Origin: Burkholderiales bacterium
GTDB lineage: Bacteria; Pseudomonadota; Gammaproteobacteria; Burkholderiales; Burkholderiaceae_C
Assembly (NCBI GenBank): GCA_016185015.1
Contig: JACPOI010000031.1
Coordinates: 39,691 to 103,690, forward strand
Direction of reading: 5' to 3'
DNA: 64,000 bases
A program made the position numbers and the translations under genes. The notes beneath the pieces were generated by a model that saw nothing but the letters and a program-made list of their open reading frames with translations, was not told the DNA's origin and did not search any database. Positions 10,898 through 21,437 of this stretch are shown here, one piece after another; position 1 is the first letter of the stretch, and every line of letters starts with the position of its first letter.

Positions 10898-10930
10898 CGC
10901 CCTGTCGGTCGCCGCTGACACCCTTGGACC

Positions 10931-11368
10931 ATGAACGCAGATCCCCGCACCCTGGGCTGGCTGAGTCGGGCACTGACGCATGAACTCGGTGCCGTTCAGC
11001 AGTACCTGGCGCAAAGCGCGTTGGCGCGACTCTGGGGCGAGGTGCAACTGGCCGGGCATTTGCAGCGCGAAGCGGCCGAGGAGCTGGGGCATGCCGAGCG
11101 GCTCATGGAGCGTTTGATTTTGCTGGGGGTGGCCCCCAGCGCCAGCGTTCTGGCACCTGTCCGGCTGGGGCGCACGGTTGAACAATTGTTGCGGGCCAAC
11201 CGGCAAATGGAGTTCGACGCGGTGCACCTGTACCAAGAAGCCCTGTTGCACGCCACCCGTGTGCGCGATGGGGATGTGGCCGAGCTGATGAGGTCCATTC
11301 TTGAAGAAGAAATGGCGCATCTGGCCGACATGGATCACCTCATGACGGAGCAAATCAACCATGGCTGA
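10931..11368 (+). CDS. ferritin-like/bacterioferritin-like protein of cso locus
   Basis: LSRALTHELGAVQQYLAQS...EELGHAERLMERLI..EEEMAHLADMDHLM ferritin-like helices. Confidence 0.85.
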   Translation: MNADPRTLGWLSRALTHELGAVQQYLAQSALARLWGEVQLAGHLQREAAEELGHAERLMERLILLGVAPSASVLAPVRLGRTVEQLLRANRQMEFDAVHLYQEALLHATRVRDGDVAELMRSILEEEMAHLADMDHLMTEQINHG

Positions 11369-11621
11369 GCAACCCGATGGCTGGGAGTCCCGCGGCAAGC
11401 AGCCGACGCTGTTCCGGCGCTTTGATTTCGAGCGCTATGGTCAGACGCGTGACTTCGTGGACGCGTTGTCGGCGCTGACCGAGGCCCAGGGCGTGCACCC
11501 GCAAAACATCAATTTTGGCAGCACCTATGTGAACGTGACGCTGGATCCGAACGCGGCCGGTCTGGCCGATGCCGATCTTGCGGTGCGTATCAACGCTTTG
11601 TACCACCCTGCGGGCGTCTGA
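11361..11621 (+). CDS. pterin-4a-carbinolamine dehydratase-like RuBisCO assembly factor (acRAF)
   Basis: LFRRFDFERYGQTRDFVDALSALTEAQGVHPQNINFGSTYVNVTL. Confidence 0.85.
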   Translation: MAEQPDGWESRGKQPTLFRRFDFERYGQTRDFVDALSALTEAQGVHPQNINFGSTYVNVTLDPNAAGLADADLAVRINALYHPAGV

Positions 11622-11623
11622 CC

Positions 11624-12259
11624 ATGCCGACCCAGGTCACGGCGGTCATCAACCAGAAGGGCGGCGCGGGAAAGACCACGCTGGCCATGAACCTGGCCGC
11701 CGGCCTGGCCCGGCGCGGCAACACGGTGGTGATCGACCTCGATCCCCAGGGCTCTTCGGTGCAGTGGGCCAGCCAGGGCAGTGCGCCGTTTCCGGTGTCG
11801 GTCAAGCAGCTTCAAGGAAAGTGGGATGCGCGCAGCCTGCGCCAGACGTTTCGGGCCTTTGCCCACGTGGTGCTGGACTGTCCACCGTCGCTGGAGAGCC
11901 ATGCTTCGGTGCAGGCCTTGCGTGCCTGCGATCTGGCGCTGATTCCAGTGTTGCCTTCGCCGGTGGACCTGTGGGCCAGTCTGCGCCTGCCGCTGGAGAT
12001 CGAAGAGGCGCGCCGCCTGCGGCCTCAGATCCGGGCCTACCTCGTGCTCAACCAGATGGAGCCGCAGAGCGCGTTGTCCGGGGCCATGACCGAAGCCCTG
12101 GCCGACTTCGGACTGCCGGTTCTGCAGGCCACCGTACGGCGCCGTGCCGCCTTTCGCACCGCTGCGCTGGACGGCGTGTCGGTCTACCAGATGGGTGGGC
12201 GTGGCGCGCCCGCCGCCGCAGACATCGAAGCCATCATCCACGAGATTCTTGAACCATGA
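11624..12259 (+). CDS. ParA-type ATPase, carboxysome positioning McdA-like
   Basis: INQKGGAGKTTLAMNLA deviant Walker A; cso locus position. Confidence 0.87.
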   Translation: MPTQVTAVINQKGGAGKTTLAMNLAAGLARRGNTVVIDLDPQGSSVQWASQGSAPFPVSVKQLQGKWDARSLRQTFRAFAHVVLDCPPSLESHASVQALRACDLALIPVLPSPVDLWASLRLPLEIEEARRLRPQIRAYLVLNQMEPQSALSGAMTEALADFGLPVLQATVRRRAAFRTAALDGVSVYQMGGRGAPAAADIEAIIHEILEP

Positions 12260-12468
12260 CCAACCTAAAAGACAAGCTCTCGGCTAGCGTGCGCCAGGCC
12301 AAGACCCGCACGCAGCCGGTTGCACCTGTCACCGCCAAAACCGGTCGCTCCCCGGTACCTACCGCCACCAAGGCGACGGCGCCCAAGCCCGTTGCCGCAA
12401 AGCCAGTGGCCACCCAGGCGCCGACCCACAGCGGCATCGCTTTCCCGGATCGCGTGTGGCCCGATTGA
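12256..12468 (+). CDS. McdB-like small disordered protein
   Basis: 70 aa, Pro/Ala/Lys-rich, C-terminal FPDRVWPD, overlaps McdA-like stop. Confidence 0.7.
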   Translation: MTNLKDKLSASVRQAKTRTQPVAPVTAKTGRSPVPTATKATAPKPVAAKPVATQAPTHSGIAFPDRVWPD

Positions 12469-12501
12469 ACCCAGGTTGAACGATGTTTGAGGGGACCCTC
12501 C

Positions 12502-13416
12502 ATGCCTAACGATTTCTACTCCAGAACCTATTCGCCGCGCCAGGAAGCGCTGGCGCGCGCCAGCCAGCAGGCGCCCCAGGCCTCGCTGCGCCAGGCCTCG
12601 GCCACCTCCACAGACGCTGATGTGCTAGCGCCGCACCGGGTGCGCAGCGAGCCCTACTACCGGGTGGTGGCCGACGAGGTCGAGCTGTACGAGGCGGCGT
12701 ACTCGGTGCGCATGCCCATGATGCTCAAAGGCCCCACCGGCTGTGGCAAAACACGCTTTGTCGAGTACATGGCGTGGAAGCTGGACAAACCATTGATCAC
12801 CGTGGCCTGCAACGAAGACATGACCGCCTCCGATCTGGTGGGTCGCTATCTGCTGGATGCCCAGGGCACGCGCTGGCAGGACGGTCCGCTGGCGGTAGCG
12901 GCACGCCATGGGGCCATCTGTTACCTGGACGAGGTGGTTGAGGCACGCCAGGACACCACCGTGGTGATCCACCCGCTGACCGATGCGCGCCGCGTGCTGC
13001 CGCTGGAAAAAAAGGGCGAACTGCTGCAGGCGCACCCCGACTTCCAGATCGTGATTTCCTACAACCCGGGCTACCAGTCGCTGATGAAGGACTTGAAGCA
13101 GTCCACCAAGCAGCGCTTTGGCGCGCTGGATTTCAGCTACCCCGAGCACGACACCGAGGCCGAGATCGTGGCGCACGAGTCGGGTGTGGGCCTGGATGTG
13201 GCCAAGAAGCTGGTGCACATCGGCGAGCGCGCGCGCAACCTCAAGGGCCACGGCCTGGACGAGGGCCTGTCCACCCGCATGCTGATCTACGCGGGTTCGC
13301 TGATTGCCCAAGGCGTGTCGGCGCTGGCCGCCTGCCGGGTGGCGCTGGTGCGCCCCATCACCGACGACCCCGACATGCGCGACGCGCTCGACGCGGCCGT
13401 CACCACCTACTTCTGA
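12502..13416 (+). CDS. cbbQ: RuBisCO activase AAA+ subunit CbbQ
   Basis: [21 protein letters not shown], MoxR-type AAA+. Confidence 0.94.
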   Translation: MPNDFYSRTYSPRQEALARASQQAPQASLRQASATSTDADVLAPHRVRSEPYYRVVADEVELYEAAYSVRMPMMLKGPTGCGKTRFVEYMAWKLDKPLITVACNEDMTASDLVGRYLLDAQGTRWQDGPLAVAARHGAICYLDEVVEARQDTTVVIHPLTDARRVLPLEKKGELLQAHPDFQIVISYNPGYQSLMKDLKQSTKQRFGALDFSYPEHDTEAEIVAHESGVGLDVAKKLVHIGERARNLKGHGLDEGLSTRMLIYAGSLIAQGVSALAACRVALVRPITDDPDMRDALDAAVTTYF

Positions 13417-13442
13417 GTCGGCAGCCGCACCGCACCCGTCCC

Positions 13443-15797
13443 ATGGCCATCCACCTCGACGACCACGCTGAGCTTCTGGCGGACTTGCCGCAAGACGCAC
13501 AGGAGGTGCTGCGCGCGGCCTGGGGCGAAGCGGCGCGGGTGTTTTCGGCGCGCGGGCTGGACAACTATCTCAAGGGCGCGGTGGCCCTGCACCAGCTGGG
13601 GCGCGGCGAAGAACTGGTGGTGAGCTTCATCCAGACCATGCCCGAGGTGGCACGCGCCATCGGCGAGGATGTGCTGCCCGACGTAGTCAACTTCCTGCTC
13701 GGCATGGCGTCCAAGACCTCCGGTGCGGTGCTCGCGCTGATCGTGGGCACGGCGCCGCTGGCGGCCAGCCGCCTGGGTGACGAAGAGCTGTTTCGCCACT
13801 ACCTGAACGTCTTGTCCATCGTGTTGGCACAGGCGCCACGCGGCCTGCGCCCGATGCTGGAGAACCTGGACCGCCTGCTGTCCCAGCTCACGCTGGGCGG
13901 GTTGCGGCGCTGGGTGATGTGGGGCGCGCAGGCCTACAAGGCCGACTTTGAGGGCCAAGTCAGGTACTTCTCGCTGCAAAGCGGCGATGCGTTGTCGGTG
14001 CTGCAGCAAGAGCGCAAGGGCACCTTGTTCGTGGACGTGCAGCGCCGCCTGAACATCTATCTGCGCGCCATGTGGGGTCGCGACGTCTTTCTGCGCCCGA
14101 CCGCCGGCGACTACGAAAACCGCGACGGGCTCAAGCCGTACATCGAGCGCTTCTGTGTCCACATCGCCGATGCCTACGACGACTTCCGCCCCCAGGGCGA
14201 TGACACGCCGGACGGCGGCGTGGTGGCGGGGGTCGAGGTCTACCGCGCCGTGGTCAACCACTGCGCGGCGCACCTGATGTTCACGCAGGCGCCGCTGTCG
14301 CTGCAGACGCTGAACAACACGCAAAAGGCGATCATCGAGGTGGTGGAAGATGCGCGCGTGGAGGCGCTGGCCTGCAGCCGGTTTCCCAACATGCGGGCAG
14401 CCTGGCTGGTGTTTCACGCGCCCTCCGATGCGGCCGAGCCCACCAGTCTGGGCGACCTGCTGAACCGCCTGGCGCGGGCTTTGCTGGAAGAACAGTCGAG
14501 CGACCCGCACCCCTGGGTGCAGGAAGGCGTGGCGCTGTTCCGGGCCGAGGCCGACCTGTCCAGCAACCAGCTGAGCTGGAACATCGGCGTGGCCCTGGCG
14601 CACAGCCTGGGCCCGCTGGACCTGCCCGAATACAACCCGCGCACCGACGGCCTGCGCGCGCTCTACCGCGACGACAACCGCACCGTCTGGGCGTCCGAGG
14701 CCTACGACGAGGCGGCGGCGCTGGAAGCCACCTGGGCCCCGAAGCAGGTGCGCAAGAAGGTCCGCCTGATGGAGATGGTCAACGAGACCAACAACGAATT
14801 TGCCGGCGATGACGCGCAGGAAATCTGGGTGCTGCCGAGCGAGTTCTACCTCGACCAGGAAGGCGTGAGCATCAATTCGCTGGAGGGCCGCCCGCCCGTG
14901 GCCGACCCGGTGCATTACCACGAGTGGGACCACCAGATCCAGCTAGAGCGCCCGAGCTGGGTGACGGTGCTGGAGCGCCAGCCGCCGCTGGGCGAGCTGG
15001 CGCTGATCGAGCAGATTGAGAGCGACCACAAGCCGGTGATGTCGCGCCTGAAGTTCCTGATCGGTTCCATGATCCCGCAGGGCATGCAGCGCATCCGGCG
15101 GGTCGAAGACGGTGACGAGCTGGACATCAATGCAGCCGTGCGCGCCATGATCGACATCCGCATGGGCCAGCAACCCGATACCCGCATCATGATGCGCAAC
15201 CAGCGCAGCGAGCGCGACTTGGCGGTGATGGTGCTGCTGGACATGTCCGAGTCGTGCAACGACAAGGTGCGCGGGCAGGACTACAGCATCATGGACCTGT
15301 CGCGCGCCGCCACGGTGCTGTTGTCGGACGCTCTGGACCGCATTGGCGACCCCTTCGCGTTGCACGGGTTTTGCTCCGACGGCCGACACGATGTGCACTA
15401 CCACCGCTTCAAGGACTTTGACCAACCGTACAACGCCCTCGTGAAGGCGCGGCTGGCGGGCATGAAGGGCGCCTACTCCACCCGCATGGGTGCGGCCTTG
15501 CGCCACGCAGGCGCGGCGCTCAAGCTACAGCCCAGGCGCAAGAAGGTGTTGTTCATCATCACCGACGGTGAACCGGCCGACAACGACGTGCGCGACCCCC
15601 AGTACCTGCGCCAGGACACCCAGCGCGCGGTGCAAGAGCTTGCGCGCGATGGCATCACCGTCTATGCCCTGAGCCTGGACCCGCACGCCGACCAGTACGT
15701 GGCGCGCATTTTTGGCGCCAAGAATTTCACCGTCATCGATCATGTGGAGCGCCTGCCCGAAAAGCTGCCGCTGCTCTACATGGGCCTGACCCGCTGA
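13443..15797 (+). CDS. cbbO: RuBisCO activase vWA subunit CbbO
   Basis: C-terminal [15 protein letters not shown] vWA MIDAS-like; follows cbbQ. Confidence 0.93.
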   Translation: MAIHLDDHAELLADLPQDAQEVLRAAWGEAARVFSARGLDNYLKGAVALHQLGRGEELVVSFIQTMPEVARAIGEDVLPDVVNFLLGMASKTSGAVLALIVGTAPLAASRLGDEELFRHYLNVLSIVLAQAPRGLRPMLENLDRLLSQLTLGGLRRWVMWGAQAYKADFEGQVRYFSLQSGDALSVLQQERKGTLFVDVQRRLNIYLRAMWGRDVFLRPTAGDYENRDGLKPYIERFCVHIADAYDDFRPQGDDTPDGGVVAGVEVYRAVVNHCAAHLMFTQAPLSLQTLNNTQKAIIEVVEDARVEALACSRFPNMRAAWLVFHAPSDAAEPTSLGDLLNRLARALLEEQSSDPHPWVQEGVALFRAEADLSSNQLSWNIGVALAHSLGPLDLPEYNPRTDGLRALYRDDNRTVWASEAYDEAAALEATWAPKQVRKKVRLMEMVNETNNEFAGDDAQEIWVLPSEFYLDQEGVSINSLEGRPPVADPVHYHEWDHQIQLERPSWVTVLERQPPLGELALIEQIESDHKPVMSRLKFLIGSMIPQGMQRIRRVEDGDELDINAAVRAMIDIRMGQQPDTRIMMRNQRSERDLAVMVLLDMSESCNDKVRGQDYSIMDLSRAATVLLSDALDRIGDPFALHGFCSDGRHDVHYHRFKDFDQPYNALVKARLAGMKGAYSTRMGAALRHAGAALKLQPRRKKVLFIITDGEPADNDVRDPQYLRQDTQRAVQELARDGITVYALSLDPHADQYVARIFGAKNFTVIDHVERLPEKLPLLYMGLTR

Positions 15798-15811
15798 GGC
15801 CGAGGCGATCC

Positions 15812-16441
15812 ATGGACATCAGCCTGCGCGCCTTCGTATTCATCGACTCGTTGCAGCCGCAACTGGCCTCGTACCTGGCCACCTCGTCCCAGGGCTTTCT
15901 GCCGATACCGGGCGACGCCTGCCTGTGGGTCGAAGTCGCGCCCGGCATGGCGGTGCACCGGCTGTCCGACATCGCGCTCAAGCGCACCAATGTGCGCATG
16001 GGCGAGCAGGTCGTGGAGCGCTCGTTCGGCTCGATGGAAATTCACTACCGCAACCAGAGCGAGGTGCAGGAGGCCGGGCGCATCATGCTGGAGCAGCTCG
16101 GTGCCCAGGAGGGGGACCGCATGGCCTGCCGCATCGCCTGGAGCGAGGTCATCTGCGCCGTCACCCCCGACCATGCCACGCTGATCAACCGGCAACTGCG
16201 CAAGGGCTCGATGTTGCTGCCGGGCAAGAGCATGTTCATCCTGGAAACCGAGCCGGCCGGTTACATCGTCTATGCTGCCAACGAGGCCGAAAAGGCCGCC
16301 AACGTGACCTTGGTGGATGTCAAGGCTTTCGGCAGTTTTGGCCGCCTCACCATGATGGGCACCGAGGCCGAGGCCGAGGCGGCCGCGCAGGCCGCGCACC
16401 GCGCCATTGACCAGCTCAACCGCCAGGCGCGGCAGGACTGA
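15812..16441 (+). CDS. csoS1D: tandem-BMC shell protein CsoS1D
   Basis: [31 protein letters not shown]...[19 protein letters not shown]...[38 protein letters not shown]. Confidence 0.92.
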   Translation: MDISLRAFVFIDSLQPQLASYLATSSQGFLPIPGDACLWVEVAPGMAVHRLSDIALKRTNVRMGEQVVERSFGSMEIHYRNQSEVQEAGRIMLEQLGAQEGDRMACRIAWSEVICAVTPDHATLINRQLRKGSMLLPGKSMFILETEPAGYIVYAANEAEKAANVTLVDVKAFGSFGRLTMMGTEAEAEAAAQAAHRAIDQLNRQARQD

Positions 16442-16449
16442 AATAGCCC

Positions 16450-17274
16450 ATGGACATCAACTCCACTACCAAGAAGCTGCTGTTCAACACCGTTCGCGTG
16501 GACACGGTGCTGGAAGATGGCAGCGAGGGCTCGGGCACCGCGTTTGTCGTCAGCCATGCGCACGCGCGCGGCAGCCACACCTTCATCGTCACCAACCGGC
16601 ATCTGGTCGAAGGGGTGCGGCGCGGGGGGCTGGTGTTCACCCAGAAGCGCCATGGTCAGCCGCTGTTGGGTCAGCGTTTCCAGCTCAACATCGATGATTT
16701 TCCGCAGGCCTGGTTCGGGCATCCCGACCCGGCGGTGGACTTGGCCATCGTGCCCATGCGCCCGCTGGAGCAGGCCGCCAACGCCCAGGATGTTGAGCTG
16801 TACTACCAGCCCATCGACACGCGTCTGGTGCCCGATGAGGCCGCCACCCGCGCGCTGGACGCACTGGAAGAAGTGCTGTTCGTGGGCTACCCCAGCGGCG
16901 TGTGGGACCAGGTCAACCTGATGCCCATCCTGCGGCGCGGCACCACGGCCACACCCATGGCGTTGAACTTCGAGGGGCGGGCCGAATTCCTGATCGATGC
17001 CGCCGTTTACCCCGGCTCCAGCGGCAGCCCGGTGTTCGTCTACCTGCCCGAGACGCTGCGTCCGCAGCAGAGCGTGGGCAAGAGATTCCTGTTCGCGGGC
17101 GTGGTGGCGGCGGTTTTCTTCCGCGAAGAGGCCAATCACCCGGTGGTGGCGCCCGTGCCGCCCAACAACCAGGGCATGGTCATGGGCTCGGAAATGATCG
17201 ACCTGGGCCTGGTCATCAAGTCGCAGGCGGTGGTCGAAGTCATCAACGCGTACCTGGGCAAATGGCTCGAATAG
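16450..17274 (+). CDS. trypsin-like serine protease domain protein in cso locus
   Basis: FIVTNRHLVEG / DLAIVPM / YPGSSGSPVFV: candidate His-Asp-Ser triad. Confidence 0.8.
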   Translation: MDINSTTKKLLFNTVRVDTVLEDGSEGSGTAFVVSHAHARGSHTFIVTNRHLVEGVRRGGLVFTQKRHGQPLLGQRFQLNIDDFPQAWFGHPDPAVDLAIVPMRPLEQAANAQDVELYYQPIDTRLVPDEAATRALDALEEVLFVGYPSGVWDQVNLMPILRRGTTATPMALNFEGRAEFLIDAAVYPGSSGSPVFVYLPETLRPQQSVGKRFLFAGVVAAVFFREEANHPVVAPVPPNNQGMVMGSEMIDLGLVIKSQAVVEVINAYLGKWLE

Positions 17275-17326
17275 GGCCCCTGCCCTGATCCGACCACAAC
17301 CACAACCACAACAGTGCCGAGACAAC

Positions 17327-17629
17327 ATGCAAGACAAGATCATCTACAGCGGTTTCAACCAGGATTCGCACGGCATGACCACGCTCGGGCGTGTCGTGCT
17401 CGATGCATGGTTGTTCCAGCTGCTGCCGCGCAGTGAAGACTGCGCGGGTTGGGACCTGAGCCGCATGCAGCAACTCATGGACAAGGTGTCGAAGACCTGG
17501 GACGAACACGGCGCCTTACCCAGCCGGTTGCCGCCCGCGTTGCAGCAAAGCCATGCCGAACTGTATGCCTGGGCCGCGGCGCGTGGCCGAGGGCTGGGCT
17601 GGAATCCTGAGCTGGGTGACGACGAGTAG
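17327..17629 (+). CDS. small conserved-looking protein of unknown function
   Basis: 100 aa ORF between protease and SulP genes, same strand. Confidence 0.6.
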   Translation: MQDKIIYSGFNQDSHGMTTLGRVVLDAWLFQLLPRSEDCAGWDLSRMQQLMDKVSKTWDEHGALPSRLPPALQQSHAELYAWAAARGRGLGWNPELGDDE

Positions 17630-17770
17630 GGCGTAGTGCGCGCTGCGTCCTGGGCGCTGTATGGCCTGGCGCCGCGTCAGGCAGCGTTCGTTTTGTGTTT
17701 GTTCATCGTTTTGGGGTCAAACCATGTCTGACTTTGATACCGCCCAGTCGCGACCCATCGGGGAGGTGAG

Positions 17771-20014
17771 ATGGGATTAGAGACCACGCCCGCCAGCGGC
17801 TTTGCCGGGCTCAGGCACTGGCGCCATGACGCGACAGCCGGCCTGCAGGTGGCGCTGCTGTGGATGCCGTTTTCCCTCGGGGTGGCGCTGGCATCGGGCG
17901 CCCCGGCCATCGCCGGCCTGATTTCGGCCATCGTCGCGGGCCTGCTGTATCCCCTGCTGGGCGGCTCGCACGTCACCGTCAGCGGGCCGGCGGCGGCGCT
18001 GGCTCCGGTGCTGCTGTGGGGCATGCTGCTGCTGGGGCACGGCGATCTGGCGCTGGGCTACCCGCTGGTGCTGGTGGCCATCGTGCTCACGGGCGTGCTG
18101 CAACTGTTGCTCAGCGCCCTGCGCGCCGGGCAGTACGCCGCCATGCTGCCGGCCACCGTGGTGGAGGCCATGCTCGCGGCGATTGGCATCATGATCATCG
18201 TGCGCCAGGTTCCAGCGCTGCTGGGTGCGCCGTCCATTCCCTCCAAATCGGTGCTGGACTCCATCGGCAATTTGCCGCAACAGCTGGTGCAAGCGCAGTG
18301 GTTGGTGGCGGGGGTGGGCATCGTCAGCCTGGGGCTGATGTTTGCACTGCGGCGCAAGCTCAACGGACTTTGGCGCTGGCTTCCGGCGGCGATCGTCGTG
18401 GCCGGTTTTGGCGTGCTGGCCAGCTCGCTGCTGGGCTTTGATGCGAAGCTGCGCATCGCCATGCCCGAGCACGTGCTGGATGGCATTCACTTTCCGGCGT
18501 TTGCCCATTTCCTGTCCAGCCCCGATCTGTGGCTGACGATGGCGCTGGTAGTGTTCACCTTCACCATGATCGACGGCGTGGAGTCGGTCGCCAGCGTGAA
18601 GGCGGTGGACAAGCTCGACCCCTGGCGGCGCAAGTCCGATGCCAACAAGACCCTGCGCGCCATGGGCGTGTGCAACCTCACCTCGGGCATGATCGGCGGG
18701 CTCACCGTGATCCCGAACGCGGTGCCCAGCCGCGCCAACATCGACGCCGGTGCGCGCACCCTGTGGTCCAACCTGTACAGCGGTCTGTTCCTGCTGCTGT
18801 TCGTGCTGGTGCTGCCCGATGTGCTCCGGCTCATCCCGCTGGCGGCCATTGCCGGCATCCTGATCTACATCGGCTGGCGCCTGTGCGAGCCCGCGCTGTT
18901 CACGCGCATGCTGGCCATCGGCCGCGACCGCTTTGTGGTGTTCGTCGGCACCGTGTTGGCCATTTTACTGACCGACCTGCTGCTGGGCATGTTCATCGGC
19001 GTGGCCATCGAACTGGTGCTGCTGGTTTATTTGTTGATGCCGTCGGTGCGGCTGGTGCTGACCGGGCGAATGGACTGGGGCACCTCCAGCCGCCTGCTGT
19101 GGACCAACTTCACCAGCATGTTCCGCAGCCCGGTCATCAAGCACCGCAGCGAGGAGCACGCGGGCCAGACCGTGCATGTGCTGACGCTGGGCTCGCTGGT
19201 CGGCTTCAACCTGCTGCCGCTGGAAAAAGCGCTGGCGCGCCTGCCGCAGAGCGACGGTGTGCGGCTGCGCTTCACCGAGTCGGCACGCATTATCGACCAC
19301 ACGGCGGCCGAGTTTCTGCAGCACTTCGAGGAAGAAGCGGCCGCCCACGGGCGGCCATTTTCGGTGGACGGTATCGAGCGCTTTCATGCCTTCTCGGCGC
19401 ATCCGCTGGCCGCCCGCATGCAGGAGCCGCACATTGCGCAGCGAATCGCACAGCGCGACGAGCGTGCACAGCAGATGGCGGCGCTGGCCCAGCGGCTGGG
19501 GCTGGCCTTCGCGCCGCAGGTCGCGGCCATCATCAACCGCCACGATTTTGTCTACCTGCGGCGCGGCGATCAGCGCGAGATCAGCAACCTCATGCACGGC
19601 GCCTGGGCCGGTGGGCAGATTCGGCTGTTCGACTACAGCCACACTTCGGCCCCTGACTACCACGTGCCGCACCGGCACACGCTCATGATGTACGAGCTCC
19701 CGGCCGACTCGACGCAGCCCGACTTCGTCCTCACGCCCGGGCACTACCTGGAGCGCTATCTCGTCAACCTGAGCGAGCGTTCCGACGTCGCTGCGGCGCC
19801 CGGCTACCGGCTCTACATGCCGCCGGGACAGGGGCTCCCGGACATGCCACCGGCGGTGCTCGATGCGCTGGAGCGCTTTGGCCCGCTCTACATTGAAATC
19901 CGTGGGCGCGTCGTGCTCGCCTTCTGCCCGCAGCGGGAGTTGGAGGACGCACAGCACACCGAAATGCTCGTTACTCTGGCAACGGCGCTCGCAGACCACT
20001 CCGCAGTGACTTGA
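17771..20014 (+). CDS. SulP-family anion (probable bicarbonate) transporter with STAS-like region and additional C-terminal domain
   Basis: SulP core (VSGPAAALAP..., TFTMIDGVESVASVKAVDKLDPWRRKSDANKTLRAMG), about 250 aa extra C-terminal region. Confidence 0.85.
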   Translation: MGLETTPASGFAGLRHWRHDATAGLQVALLWMPFSLGVALASGAPAIAGLISAIVAGLLYPLLGGSHVTVSGPAAALAPVLLWGMLLLGHGDLALGYPLVLVAIVLTGVLQLLLSALRAGQYAAMLPATVVEAMLAAIGIMIIVRQVPALLGAPSIPSKSVLDSIGNLPQQLVQAQWLVAGVGIVSLGLMFALRRKLNGLWRWLPAAIVVAGFGVLASSLLGFDAKLRIAMPEHVLDGIHFPAFAHFLSSPDLWLTMALVVFTFTMIDGVESVASVKAVDKLDPWRRKSDANKTLRAMGVCNLTSGMIGGLTVIPNAVPSRANIDAGARTLWSNLYSGLFLLLFVLVLPDVLRLIPLAAIAGILIYIGWRLCEPALFTRMLAIGRDRFVVFVGTVLAILLTDLLLGMFIGVAIELVLLVYLLMPSVRLVLTGRMDWGTSSRLLWTNFTSMFRSPVIKHRSEEHAGQTVHVLTLGSLVGFNLLPLEKALARLPQSDGVRLRFTESARIIDHTAAEFLQHFEEEAAAHGRPFSVDGIERFHAFSAHPLAARMQEPHIAQRIAQRDERAQQMAALAQRLGLAFAPQVAAIINRHDFVYLRRGDQREISNLMHGAWAGGQIRLFDYSHTSAPDYHVPHRHTLMMYELPADSTQPDFVLTPGHYLERYLVNLSERSDVAAAPGYRLYMPPGQGLPDMPPAVLDALERFGPLYIEIRGRVVLAFCPQRELEDAQHTEMLVTLATALADHSAVT

Positions 20015-20078
20015 CGGCACCTGATCCGGACCTGATTGGCCCGGTCAACGACACGTTCCGTCAGCCCTGCCGCCCTGC

Positions 20079-20999
20079 TTATTGGGCTTCGCGGAACAAG
20101 CTCGCCAAGTGGGCTTCCGCGTGCTCGAGCATGAAGTACCTGAACGCTTCGGCGGCGGGCGATAAATGCTTACCCGAGGCATACACGACATGCCAGCGGC
20201 GCATCAGTGGCATGCCTTCCACTGCGGGCGCGGCGATGAGGCCGTTCTTCCACTCGAGTTCGATCGTGTGCAGCGACAGCAGGCTGACCCCCATGCCGGC
20301 CATGACGGCCTGCTTGATCGCCTCATTGCTGGGCATCTCCATCACGAAGGTCGGCTGGATGCGATGCCGCTCCAGGTACTCGTGGAGCACGATTCGCGTA
20401 CCCGAGTCGGCCTCGCGCACGACGAACGGCTCTTCCGCCAGCGCCGCCGCCGGCACGGCTTCGGCGCGTGCGAAGCGGTGGCTCGGCGAGGTGACAAGTA
20501 CGTGCGGATGCATCGCGAACGGCTCGGCGCGGCAGGGCACGTCGTTCGGCGCCCGCCCCATCACGCACAGATCCACCTCGGCGGCCCGAAGCATGGCACC
20601 CAGTTCGTCGCGCACGCCCAAGCGCAGCCGAACGTCCACGGCCGGGTGTTCGGCGTGGAACTTCGCCAGCAACTGCGGAAGAAAGTACATCGCCGCGCTG
20701 ACCATGCCGATCGTCAGGCGCCCCGACTCCAGGCGGCTCAGCCGCGCCATCGCATCCTGCGCATCTTTCAACGTCGCCAGCAGCTTGCGCGCGTAGACGA
20801 GGAAGTACTCGCCCGACGTGGTCAGCGACATGCGCCGCCCCGTGCGATCGAACAGCGTCTGGCCGACCTGGTTCTCCAGCTCCTTGATCTGAAGCGAGAC
20901 CGCAGGGGGTGTCAGGTGCAGCGCCTCGGCAGCGCGCAGCACGCTGGACTGCCGGGCGACCTCGGCGAACACGGTCAGTTGGCGAAAGGTCACGTGCAT
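20079..20999 (-). CDS. cbbR: LysR-type regulator CbbR (second copy)
   Basis: LysR HTH; divergent to rpe-fbp-prk run. Confidence 0.88.
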   Translation of the reverse strand: MHVTFRQLTVFAEVARQSSVLRAAEALHLTPPAVSLQIKELENQVGQTLFDRTGRRMSLTTSGEYFLVYARKLLATLKDAQDAMARLSRLESGRLTIGMVSAAMYFLPQLLAKFHAEHPAVDVRLRLGVRDELGAMLRAAEVDLCVMGRAPNDVPCRAEPFAMHPHVLVTSPSHRFARAEAVPAAALAEEPFVVREADSGTRIVLHEYLERHRIQPTFVMEMPSNEAIKQAVMAGMGVSLLSLHTIELEWKNGLIAAPAVEGMPLMRRWHVVYASGKHLSPAAEAFRYFMLEHAEAHLASLFREAQ

Positions 21000-21308
21000 G
21001 GGGCGTTCGCGCGGCAGGCGCCAGTCAGGATCCTGGCCATTTCCCCTTGACGTGATGAAAGATCACTTGCCGAAGCTCCTGCAAATAGACAACCGGCTTG
21101 CCGATCGGCCGACGCTCTTGTATCGCTTCGCATGTGGGACAGCCGTTTAAGCCCCTTCAAATTCAAGGACTTGCGACTTTCGGATCGGGATTTACCCGAG
21201 GGACATTCGCGCGTGGCACGAAACCTGTTGCAGATGCCACAGTGCCTGCGCAGCGCGCTGATCTTGCGGGTAACACGTTCGATCAATACCAAGATTCACC
21301 TCGATAGT

Positions 21309-21329
21309 TTAGCTTTTGCTAATCATTAG
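21309..21329. promoter_or_regulatory. overlapping dyads upstream of rpe, candidate CbbR operator
   Basis: TTAGC-TTTT-GCTAA overlapping CTAAT-C-ATTAG. Confidence 0.45.
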
Positions 21330-21437
21330 TCACAGAGATTCTAACTTTCATTTATCCAACCAGTCACCTAGCATTCATTCGTTGAAGCAAGTACCCAGAT
21401 GGATCGGCTTAGATCCGACTTTATCCCCGCACACACC

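Noticed and set aside
13407-14933. 508 aa minus-strand ORF opposite cbbO
   Set aside because: Antisense of well-supported cbbO, His/Gln/Arg/Ala-rich typical artefact composition
21215-21235. TGGCACGAAACCTGTTGC as a sigma54 promoter upstream of rpe
   Set aside because: GG to GC spacing is 13, not the required 10
20990-21292. 100 aa minus ORF with CGIC..CPSG-like cysteines
   Set aside because: Covers the intergenic/promoter region between cbbR and rpe; no convincing family, atypical composition
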